From assembly GCA_014529385.2 (NCBI GenBank), contig CM043949.1:109639977-109703976 (forward strand): 64,000 bases of DNA. Reading direction: 5' to 3'. The number at the start of each line of letters is the position of its first letter. Position 1 is the stretch's first letter. The notes beneath the pieces are model-generated. The model was given only the letters and a program-made list of their open reading frames with translations. It did not search any database and had not been told where the DNA came from. Position numbers and translations under genes: made by a program. The stretch comes from Adiantum capillus-veneris (Eukaryota; Streptophyta; Polypodiopsida; Polypodiales; Pteridaceae). Of this stretch, positions 21,110-31,150 are shown in pieces.

Positions 21110-22988
21110 TGGCTTGTTCCCTTCTTTAAGGACTATCTTGTGCTCCACACCCTTCGCTCCTCGTAGATCCTTATACTTCGTCACAAATAGGTTTGGAAAA
21201 GAGGCACATAGCTGGGCATAGCCTTCTCTATCCTTCTTGGTCAAAGGTTCACTTAGCATAGCGGCTACCTATGTACCTATGCCATGAACCTACGGTTGCA
21301 CCTCTAATTTCACATGAGAGCCTTCAACAGTGACACCAAACAAATTGGCATCTATCTTTAACATCTCATCCTCGCTCTCCTCTTCATCCGTATCAGTGTA
21401 GCCTTCATCATAGGCTGTCTTGGCCTCGTACTCATAGCTTGTCGTATTATATTCATCTCTTGTTGCCATATGGTGGAGATGGCTCTGCTTGCTCTTCAAA
21501 TCGAGCACCACCTGTCTTTCTCTCACCTTATTAGGCAAGGTGAACACCCTACTCCCCCAATCCTGTTTAGCACCCGTTGCAAGCAACCATGGCCTACCCA
21601 AGATGATTGAATACGCATTATCACCTGAATTTATCACAAAGAAATTGATTAGGCACTCAATGCCCATCACCTTCACTCTCACGTCGTGAGCCACACCCAA
21701 ATACCTGGATTTGGCATGGCTAGGCATCCTCATGTGCACATTTGATTTAACTACTACTTTGACACCTATTTTCCTCATAGCAGCTTCTATCATGATGGAA
21801 ACCTGTGCTCCACTATCTATATAGGCATGAACCTGCATCCTCTGTTCAATGACCACATCCACTAGAGGACGGACATCTGTTGGGCTACCCACCCTTAATA
21901 CATTGTTTTACACTGCATGCACATTCCCCTTAGCCTTTGGCAGCATCGTACTCACACTCGTAGAACAGTGTCTCCACAGCTTAAGATTCAACGCCAAAAA
22001 TTGACCAAAAGTAATGCTAGCTTTTTGGCTTTGCACAACATTTACCAGGTCATATTTGGGGTAGCCACGTCCTAGCTGAAAGTCTGCTTGCTTGATTTTG
22101 TGACGCCTCCTCTTTTTGCTAGTTTTTGGCTACCCTCTGCCTTCGTACATTTTCTCTTTACCTTTGCAAGATCTAGTCTCCTATTCGGTCTTTGTTTCCC
22201 TTTTAGCTATAGCCCTTTTGTCGGCCAAAACTTCAACATCCCGCTTATCCACTCCAATGATGTTCACGATGGGGACTTCACCACCATCCGGAGGAGTTGA
22301 CTACACTAGATTTTTGACTACCTGTTGTCTCAGGTCATTGGGCTATGCTTGGCGTCTACCTCTACCAAACATCGGATAAATAACACCTCTTTCTCTCGGC
22401 AGATGAGGGAAATTCAAGCATAATGCCCCTCGCTTAGCCGTAATTCCTGCATCTGCTCAAAAAAATCATGTACGGTTCGCACCCAATTCTGCATCAGAAC
22501 ATCTATACCTTGGTTCTCCTCATGAACAGCATCTATACCTTGGTTCCCATGGTTCTCCTCATGAACAACATCCCTTGGACCCTGAGGTTGGGTAGGAATC
22601 ATCGCTTCATAGCATGACATGCCCTGTTCAATCTTCTTTTTGATTTTCTTGCTTTTGCACTTTTGCAATGGCCACTGCACCAGTAACATTTTTTGGGCTT
22701 TCCAAATCCACTTTATCCCTCACTTTAAGATGTAAGCATGCCATTAATTTATCTAGCTTGAAGTAGTCACGATTAGGCACTTGCATGGCTGTCGCTGTCT
22801 CTGCCCAACATAGTTCAAAACAATTCAAAAACAAACTAAAACTTTTACTTACATCCTTTTAGCACGTTTAGTTTGAAATCCATCTTGACTGGGGATGCCT
22901 CTTTGTGGAAATCGTGTAGGAAGCGGGCCCGTAGAGCCGGCCAAGCCTGCCTCGGCTCACCCTCCAAAGCTTCATACCACATGTGGCA
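21110..22988 (-). pseudogene. Ty3/gypsy Gag-protease and start of RT, truncated at both ends
   Basis: Read on the minus strand from 22988, there is a gag core (CHMWYEALEGEPRQAWPALR, then KLDKLMACLHLKVRDKV), then a Lys-rich linker. A 30-bp in-frame duplication near 22470-22570 repeats VHEEN..GID. Next come a YDLVNVVQSQKASITFGQFL-type segment, a retropepsin with active-site IDSGAQ (21892-21290 frame) and ILGRPWL flap-side motif, and the RT leader YAQLCASFPNLFVTKYKDL ending at 21110. RT, RNase H and integrase are missing: the sequence stops against the coiled-coil ORF copy. The gag N-terminus is cut at 22988 by the LTR next to it. Two frameshifts and several TAG/TGA stops make it non-functional, but the protease active site is intact. 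Confidence 0.8.
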
Positions 22989-23901
22989 TGTCTAACCTCA
23001 CTATCCTATCTTATTGCAGTATTAGCGAGAACCACAATTAATTTGTCAAACCATGGGACGAAGCTGACTCGACTAGTGTGCATAGAGGCTACAAGAGGTT
23101 GTCAATCTCTTGGAAAACAACTAACAATTCGCATCTAACTTAGGCTACACTCAAGTGACTGAAATCACCAAAAGCCAACAATCGCTCATCGGCAAACAAA
23201 TCACATCCTTTACAGCATCAAATGGTATCCAAACGTAACGAAACTCTTATGAAAAGTTTATAAGACCTGAGCACACATGCTTATGGTATCAAACCCACTT
23301 TAGGTCAAGTTCCAAAATCGCGATTATTAACAACAATGGATTTTTGACCTAGTCGTTTTCGACCCAGAATGCATCTAAATGCTTAGCAATGATGCCCCAA
23401 TACCCCACCTATGCTTAGTTTTCAATTTAAAAGTGTAAATTCCTAGTTATGATAAAATTAGGCCGCGGGTCGACGACGCAAAAAGCTACGAAATACTGTG
23501 AATGGCTTACGTCAATGGGTAGAGCTCTTACCTACAGTTGCAATGCAACAAACACAATTGCAATGTGACAACCGAAGAGAGAGTAGGAAGCGCGAGAAGG
23601 AGAGAAGTGAGCGCCGTTAGCTCATGCTATGTATTTCTTATCCAAAACTTATAAAAAACTTACAAAAATTGGTTTTTATACCTTAGCCAAGGTTTTTGGG
23701 TGGTCAAAACTAATAATCTGGAGTTCTACCAAAGCTGGGTAATGACTAGCTGATACAATCTGGAAACTTGTAGCTCCGGCTCATTAATTACAGAGTTTAT
23801 CCGAGAAAATAAGAGTTACAATATTCCCGATTTATCAAAATAATAAATGTTTTACAAAGAGAACTCCAAAAAATGGTGTCCGTGTTAGCTTGCTGCTAAC
23901 A
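22989..23901 (-). mobile_element. 3' LTR of the coiled-coil ORF element
   Basis: On the minus strand the LTR starts TGTTAGCAGCAAGCTAAC at 23901, just after a polypurine tract, and ends GTGAGGTTAGACA at 22989. The 5' part has a short palindromic GTTAGC..GCTAAC. GGTATAAAAACC at 23671-23682 is a good TATA box about 220 bp into the LTR, so U3 is short and R/U5 long. The R/U5 part (22989-23700) is nearly the same as 42256-42960. It is inserted in the gag of the neighbouring gypsy fragment. The matching 5' LTR was not found to the right. Confidence 0.8.
23671..23682 (-). promoter_or_regulatory. LTR TATA box
   Basis: GGTATAAAAACC on the minus strand. The same position in the related LTR at 42.9 kb reads GGTATAAAAGCC. 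Conservation between two otherwise different promoters supports a working RNA polymerase II start in both. Confidence 0.65.
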
Positions 23902-23918
23902 ATCCCCCCCTCCTCGCC
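23902..23918 (-). promoter_or_regulatory. polypurine tract
   Basis: On the minus strand AGGCGAGGAGGGGGGATT immediately precedes the LTR's TG. The inverted copy at 21077-21091 has GCGAGGATGGGAGGAG at the same place. Confidence 0.75.
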
Positions 23919-23929
23919 TGTATCGTTCC

Positions 23930-26900
23930 TTGACACAGCTTTATGGGTTGAAATACTCTTCGCGTTGACGGTTGGCAAGGCGGTCTTTAAGTGCATCCAG
24001 TGCCTTCTGGTATCTGATTCTTCTTTCTTTGTCGGGCACTTGCAAAAATTGCATTGTCACTTTATTCTTCAGCTCCACCACTGAGTAGCCTACAAACCTG
24101 GAAGTTAGGTTGCTGATCACCGATGCAAATATCTTCATTCGCTAGGTGAAGAATCCAGTGTAGAAAGCTTCTTCAAAGGCCACCATATTATTCGATGGCA
24201 AGAACATAATCTGGCATAGAAGCCGTAAAGGAATTTTTCTGAAGGCTGACCACTCAGATTGTAGCATAAGTCTTTGTTACCTTCTAGAAATGACATGCAT
24301 GGGGCTCCTGTTTGCTCCGGCTCATTAAAGACTTGGATGCATGTGAGCAACATTCTGCAAATTTTATATAACATGGCAGAAGAGAGATCTGGTAGACTCT
24401 TGAAGAAAGACATGGCACCCGTTAGGATTTTCACCATGTATTCCTCTGTTGCTTGTCCTCTTTCTGGAGATGGCAACCTACGGTAGTTAAGCCAAGTTGG
24501 CCTTTTCTTTGTCAATGCTTCATGCTCTAGCCATGTCCTTACTCTGGGTACAGGACAAAAGGTTGGATGTCTTTGAAGGGCTTCCGCGGTTCTCTTGTGA
24601 ACAGAACCAGGTATCTTGGATTCTTGTTCAACCAGCTTAACCTCCAGTTTGGGTGGTCTTTATCTGCTCCATCTTCTTGCATATCTTTGTACAACCTCTT
24701 TTTCACCTGTAATAATTTCACTTTGATGAGAGGGTATGGTAGGGATTGTTGATGCCATTGCACATTGATGTGATTGGGAGTGAGTTGAGTGATGTTGACA
24801 GAGTGTAAAACTCTCAACTCCCAATCCATTGCGGCTTTCCACTGCTCATCCACCTCTAGGGTGATCTTCTCCTTCAGTGTGTCTTCTTCAGCTTTAGACA
24901 GCTGGACCATTGGCACTATGTTTGCATCTGTGATGTTGATATGAAAATCCTCATGTCCACTCGGCTCTGCTATGGACTGTGTCTCAAACTCAGCAAACGA
25001 GACCGAGGGTGCGTCTATCTGTGGCGGCTCTGAAGTGCCTGCCTCTTCCTGCATGTCTGGTTTCCCGTCTCTGAGGAGTTGATTAACTCGCTTAAGCTTT
25101 GCTATTTCCTTTAGGAACTCTTCTTCTCTTTTGAACCCGCATCAATGCCAAGTCCCTGCGTTGTGATTGTTCTAGCTTTAATTCCAATTCAAGATATTTG
25201 TTCTTCTTTTCCAGTGCCTTGTACACTTCGTTAGTTCCTTTGATCGAGGCCACGGCTGGATTTTCTCTTATTTGCCGTAAGAAAATTGCCTAATCATTGA
25301 TCCGCTGTTCAGAGTGTACTGCAGAGAAGCATTGGCAACATCTAATTGCACCTGAATTTTTTGAGCTGACAGAGATGTCATAAGAAGTTCATTCGTAACT
25401 TCTGTCAGCTGCTCGTCTTTTGCTTTGCAGGCGTCGGATAGTTTGGTGAGCAGATCACCTAACGCCTCCATCTCTTTTTGCTGCCTATCTCTGACTAACT
25501 GATGTTGTTCAGCTTCTGCCTTCATCTCTTGCACGTGCCTTTGAAGATCGGTGATGACAATCATCCTATCTTCTAACTCTCCTTGGAGAGCGTTGATCAC
25601 CATCTCAAGTTCTTTGGCCTTTGTGATGCGGTTTAATGCTGCTGAACGGAGTCTCGTCGTCATTTCTTGCATCTGCTGTGCATATTCATTGACTTGTACT
25701 ATTACCTCACCGTTTGACTGCCACTCCTTCTGTCGTGCCAGTTGAGATGTACCTGCAGCCTCATGTGTGTCTTTCTGCTACGTCGTAGCTGCTGGTTGTT
25801 CTTGTGTTCAGGTCGAGGGTCGGTCTTCTTCTTGGTCATCCGGAGGCTTTGATGCCTTGACAGTTTCTGGCTGAGTGGAGGTAGAGGGTGATGGCTCAGA
25901 CCTTGTTGTCTCTTCTGGTGCCGGCCTTTCTTCCTTCTCTGGCTCGGGTTATTTCTCTTGTGCAGTGGTAGCCTTTTTTTCTGGCTCTACTTCTTGATCT
26001 TTCTCTTTCTCTTGTTGGTCCGCCTCTTATGTAGATTTTGTTTCTTTGTTGGATTCAAATTGATTGGTCTTGTCTTGCTCAGGTGATGGTGGTAGGCTTG
26101 GCATGGGGTGTTCCTGTTGTTCGGTAGGCGGTGAGGTTGGTCTGGGAGATCCGTAGCTTTGTTCTTGGGCTTCTGCTCTAGCCGTCTCCTCGGCTTGTCT
26201 TTGTTCTTCCACCTCCTTGGCTTTCTTAGCAGCTTCTTTTGCCTCCTTCAGCTTTAAGGTGTCTTGGCTTCTTGGTACATTCTTTCCAATCTTTCTGTCG
26301 GATCTTCAGCCTCTTTTCTTGTATGGTGTTTCGTTCTAGGGCTTTTAAGTCCAGCAGGTACCCATTTCTCTGGGTCCTTCCCTTGTGCTTGTTTACTGTG
26401 TTGGTAGGCTTGTTTCTCTCTTTCAAAGCACGCTTGCTTTTGTGCGGGCTCTTCTTGATGTGCGGCCACAACTTTTCTTTTCATGTCTTCTCTATGAGCT
26501 CTCTTTTCCTCGTTGTCAGAGCTCTTGCTGCTGTGCCTTTCTAGCGAGCTGTCAACTGACTCTTCATAAGATTTATATGATCTCTTTCCTGACCTTGTAG
26601 CTCTTGGAGAGGGTTGTGCTGCCAATATCCATGTGTTCTTATCAGAGCAGGCGGTAGGTTGTTGGCCATGCCGATGGCATGATATGCTATCCTTGTCAAG
26701 ACCTCTGGTGCACCCAAGTAAGTGATTTTTCCTTCCTTCTTAGTGCCCTTCAAAGTGGTCAAGATATATTGCACGTGGTCCACTGGTTGCCTTGTTTTCG
26801 ACTTGAGAACTTGAGTGAATGTGGTGGCCACGACGTGATTTGGCGTAGTGTACATTTCTGGCCTTTTTGCCAGAAAATGGAAGTGCTGGTGGTACAAACG

Positions 26901-27450
26901 GGCTGGCTCTTCCACTTGTTTGTGAATGAGGTCGACGAATGTAGCTGCGGCTGTCTCTTTGGTAAATGTTCATGCTATTTTTCTGTCCCTTGCTCGCATG
27001 GTCATTCCTTCCGTGGGCAGTCTGAGTGCCTCTGCCACTATCTCTTTAGTTATCACTACTTCGACCTTGTTCCCTTGGGTGTCAGATATTTGTGCGGTTC
27101 CATCTTCTTTAATTGTGGATAGAAGCTCGTAAGCTTTCTGAAAATCCACTCCGCAAGGCTCTTGTTCGTAGAAATCCTTGAGTCCCAGCCTACGGTTAGC
27201 CTCTTTTGTCTCTGGCTTTGCGGCTACATCATAGACTTCTTTGGGTAGGAGTTGAAAATCCACCTGATGCCCCTCTTCACTCTTGAATCTGCTAGTGAAG
27301 ACTGTAGTGTGATGCTCTTCCAGCTGTTCTCTGGAGAGGTATGATGCCTTGGCTACTTTGACTGACTTGGGGTCGACTTGATAAGCGGGCAGTTCCTGTA
27401 GTTTCTCTTTTTGGTTGAGCTTCTTCTTGGCCCTCTATATTGCTTGCATG
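23930..27450 (-). pseudogene. long coiled-coil ORF of a pol-less LTR element
   Basis: Read on the minus strand, a frame of roughly 1,150 codons, broken by three frameshifts and several stops, spans from about 27450 to 23941. The N-terminal third is globular: KEVYDVAAKPETKEANRRLG, then VEVVITKEIVAEALRLPTEG, YHQHFHFLAKRPEMY and EVLTRIAYHAIGMANNLPP. The ITKEIVAEALRLP type of motif recalls the 'putative plant transposon protein' domain of plant repeats, but this is from memory and needs a profile search. The middle is a charged, low-complexity Glu/Lys/Pro/Ser/Gln region (26625-25700), followed by a coiled coil (25672-25270). The C-terminal third is again globular, with EVDEQWKAAMDWELRVLHSV, YMVKILTGAMSFFKSLPDL and MKIFASVISNLTSRFVGYS. 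No gag core, zinc knuckle, protease or RT is seen. Its place just inside a polypurine tract and LTR shows it is the cargo of an LTR element. Function unknown. Confidence 0.65.
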
Positions 27451-27599
27451 GCTCCTGTTCAGTGAATAGAGTGCAAAGTTAGCAGATTTGTCAGAATTTT
27501 CTCTGAAATGTTCTTTAGGCTGAAATGTTGACAACTTTGGTCCAATTTGCTTCAAATCAATTTTTGAACAAGCAAAGATGCATAAAAACATGCAAGGAA

Positions 27600-29584
27600 C
27601 AAAACTGTGAAGTCAAGACAAATATTTGCAACCAAAGTAAATAATTTTACAGCTGAGGAAAATTTTCAACTTTTTGCAAACTTGGATTTATAGGCTTGAA
27701 GTATATACCAAATACATGCTTTGAGTGAAATATGGGCTCATTTGGATGCATAGGGTAAATATGGTACCAGATTTTGGCTTTAGGTCTTTGAAGAAGTAGA
27801 TATAAAGGAAATTTGAGATTTTGAGCTCCAAATTGGTTCAAATTTGGCTAGTGGGCCTAAGATATCATGTACTTTGGATGTATGATGTCAAAATATCAAA
27901 ATTCCCCAATTTTGACCAGAAAGTAAATAATTGGGATTATTAACATTTCTTCCAAAATTGACATTTTTTGGTTCTAGGCATTGTATAGACCGTGTATATG
28001 AGATATAAGGTGATTTGGATCAAGAAATGTGGTCCATAACCTAAAATTTGGCTTGCAAAGACTTCTTTGCGTTTTTTGACAATTTTCCAAGTAATGGGTG
28101 GTCATTTTGGCTCATACTTGATTTTTGGCATCTAATAGGTGTGTACACATGATAGGTGAGGTGAGATGATAATTTCCAAATAAAACTGATGCAAAAGTAA
28201 ATAATTGTGATTATTTACTATAGTGACAAAATCTTTGCAAAACCTACAAATTTTGACCTAGACATATTCCATACACCTAATACAAGTCCTAAATTGAATT
28301 TGGTCATGCTGGCATCACTTTGTGCTTTGTCGATTGTGAAATGACCGCTTTTTGTGACTACACTACCTGTTGGGTTGGTCGATCAACTTTGAGGCTTTGG
28401 ACTTGCCGCAACATAGTCGTGAAGCAACCTGTCCAATTCTGGCTCATTTGGAGTCAGTTTGACCTCGTACATCGAATTTGACGCTTTGTAACCTTCGAGC
28501 CGTCTTCTGCTTTTTGAGGGCTTTGCTTGATGGATTTCACCAAACCAATCATATACATTGTATATGGACCTCATAAGCAAGCCATATGTGGAGTTAGGTC
28601 GGAATTCTGGCATTTTCCAAAAACCTAACTTTTCTAGTGGGGACCCCCTCGACCCCAGCCGAATGGTCAACTTATGATATAGAAAGGTTCTATTATGTTA
28701 GGGCATGCTATAGTTCAATTCCCATCTGATTTGGTCAAGCTGGCAGGCCACTATGGTCAGTTTTAGGTCGTAGGTCTTCGTGCACTGCTCGATTTCTAGG
28801 ATTTTTTCTAGGGCTTTAGACTAGCTACCGGCCGTACAAAATGGATCATTGTCAAGTAAAGAACTTACCCCTCATGTGTCGTGTGAGACAGCGTTGAAAA
28901 TGGTCAACTATGGGCTCTAGAAAAGTCGCACAAAAGAGGCGAAATCTCTCTCTGCAAAGGCTCCAAGTGGAAATGAGGTGGTTTTAGCCTACCTTGGATA
29001 TCTATACTCGAACTTCCCGAACCAAATTTCCCCAGATTCCCCCGTTAGTCTTACTAGGCCGTGAAATCTATGTTAGACTCAAAAATTTTCGTGATCGGAT
29101 TCCTGTAGCTCATTCTGCAAGAATTTTGCAAAAGTAGGCTTGGCCGCCTAATTTAGGTTTCCCGCTTCCATTTTCTAATTTCATTGAAAATTTATGTGCT
29201 CGTCCGCCTTGTCTTTCTGATCACCATCGTGTCTTCCATTTTTCCATATGAGCTTCCCTGCTATTTATTATTAATTTTTGACTTGTTTATTTGAAAAAAT
29301 AAAAGAAAATAGCAAAATGCTCTAAAAAAGCAAAGTAAAAATCCAATAATTAAGAAAATCCATTGAAAAACACAGCTTTATTGTTTTTTATTAAATTTTT
29401 CTATTTGTAAGTCTCATTATCAATAAAAATGATGAAAAATAACCAAAAAAGGACTATTTTTAATGATTTTTTGATAGTATATATACTATTTACACTCATC
29501 ACGAAGATATTATCAGTGAATTTTTCCTTGATGATGAATTATAAGAGCATTACTAGGTAATTTTGTAAAAAATCACATGTTAAC
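27600..29584. other. AT-rich non-coding region; probably leader and LTR sequence
   Basis: Between the coiled-coil ORF and the next element there is 2 kb without a gene. The motif AAAGTAAATAATT recurs at about 27635, 27921 and 28194, suggesting old internal duplication. The right half (28.7-29.58 kb) is the best candidate for the LTR that follows the polypurine tract at 29586-29610. A 95-codon open frame at 28383-28670 on the minus strand resembles nothing known and is probably chance. Confidence 0.4.
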
Positions 29585-29585
29585 A

Positions 29586-29610
29586 TCGTACTTTTTTCTC
29601 CCTCTTCAAA
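29586..29610 (-). promoter_or_regulatory. possible polypurine tract and LTR start
   Basis: On the minus strand TTTGAAGAGGGAGAAAAAAG precedes TACGA and TGTTAACATGTG (LTR-like TG start near 29585). It closes the ORF region 29640-31150 on its 3' side, in the right orientation. No second LTR copy is available to confirm the boundary. Confidence 0.45.
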
Positions 29611-29639
29611 CATTGCCCTTAATTACTTAGTACTTAGTA

Positions 29640-31150
29640 CTTAGTGCCCTTCCACCCTCCTAGATGGCGTACTCCGGGACGACTGGGTGCATGGGTTGAA
29701 CAATTGTGTCTATGCATAGCCCTGGTTGGCTCTACCATGCTATGAAGCTCAATGCAATTCAAACTATTATGTTGTGCAAGAGCTGGGTCTTGAGTAACTG
29801 ACTCAAGGGTTTTCGATGTCGAGGTTTGCTGGTGATTTCTTCAAAAGAGAAAATCTTGTAGCTTGTGTGCTCTCTGTTTGATTGTACCACTAGGATGATT
29901 CAGCACATTGATTGCTTGAGCTGTTGGTAGCACTTTTGACTATTGCCAAGCTTTTTCTTGCCATTGGTAGCTTGGTTGGCTCGGTGCTGCATGGTGTGGT
30001 GGAGTCTTTTGAGATTTAACTCACCATTGCTTGATTGGTTTTATGTTTGTGGAGAAGATAAGTGCTCCTTTTTCCTCCAAACCATTTCCATGTTAGGTTC
30101 CTTGCGAGGAGATGCTTGTCTCTATGTTTTAACCCTTGGAGCTACCTTTTGTTTTGTCGGTGAAGTTTTAGGCACCCAGATCTGAATCGGTTTATCCTTA
30201 AACTGTGCTTTTGGTACCCAAATTTGCCTGACTCCTTGCATGGTACCTATAGCATTTGATTTTCGAAGGGATGGAGAAGATTGACTACTTCATGGTTTGG
30301 TCTGCTGATTGCTTCTTTTCCATTCCTCCTTGCTTGGTGCAATTGGAACAATGAGTTGCCCTCCTTTAGGTGATAGCTTTAGCTGATTTGTGTCCCAATC
30401 TGGTACTGCTTTGTATGTTCGCATCCAGGGAATTCCAAGGATCATCGTCTCATTCATGTATTCATCTGGTAAGCATACAAACTGATGAGGACATGAACAT
30501 CCATGTACTATCACGTTCAAGTTGACTACTCTCAATGTTGGGGTTGGGTTCTTGTTGCATCCTTTGATTGTTGCTATTCTTGCTGTCAATGCTTGACTTG
30601 TTGACTTCTTGTATGTGGAATAACTGTCTGCATTTACTCTAGCTCCTGTGTCGACCAAAGCATTGGTCCTACGATTGTTGAGGTTTACTTTGATGCGCAG
30701 GTCCATTCCATCCAACCATTCATCATCTGTTGAAACTGCGTCTTTAGGTAATTCCCATTGTCGATCATCTATTTCCAGAGTGTTGATGGGAATCGGTATC
30801 TGTTGATTCTTGAGAGCAGCTTTCTGCTTGAGTATCCGAAGCCGAGCTTTCTCTTGGGCTTCATCAATAACCTGATGTCGTTTGATCTTCCTTGGTATAG
30901 CTGCATGCATTCTTTCTAGTAATTCATTGGTTAGTGGCAAATTGTATTTCTTTAAACGACATCCACTAATCCAATTAGCCATTGGTTCACCATCTAGGGT
31001 GGACAACTTTATTGCTCCACTTGGAGATACATCTTCAATGATAAATGGTCCATTTCCCTTTTTCTTAAACTTGGGAATGTGTTGCTTAAGGGAATAGATT
31101 AAAATTAAGTCCCCTTTCTTGAAGATTTTTGTGATTAAGTGGCACAAAAG
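29640..31150 (-). pseudogene. integrase C-terminus joined to a downstream retropepsin domain
   Basis: The minus-strand frame from 31150 to 30290 is uninterrupted for 285 codons. Residues 10-70 are a Ty3/gypsy integrase C-terminal domain (KKGDLILIYSL, KKKGNGPFIIEDVSPSGAIKL, GCRLKKYNL). After a Lys/Gln-rich linker, residues 148-260 form a retropepsin: RIKVNLNNRRTNALVDTGAR with the DTG active site at 166-168, then ILGIPWMRTY at 236-245 and a closing strand. In ordinary Ty3/gypsy elements protease lies before RT, not after integrase. A further Pro/Ser/Thr/Gln-rich coding-like stretch with stops runs on to about 29640. The 5' side is cut at 31150, where a plus-strand element begins, so RT and the integrase core are not present. 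Alternatives are a recombinant polyprotein or a second, accessory protease gene. Confidence 0.75.

Noticed and set aside
26679-27122. 147-codon plus-strand ORF
   Set aside because: Shadow of the minus-strand coiled-coil ORF, which has a partner copy showing protein-level conservation.
28383-28670. 95-codon minus-strand frame
   Set aside because: No recognisable motif and no second copy; it lies in a region best explained as LTR or leader.
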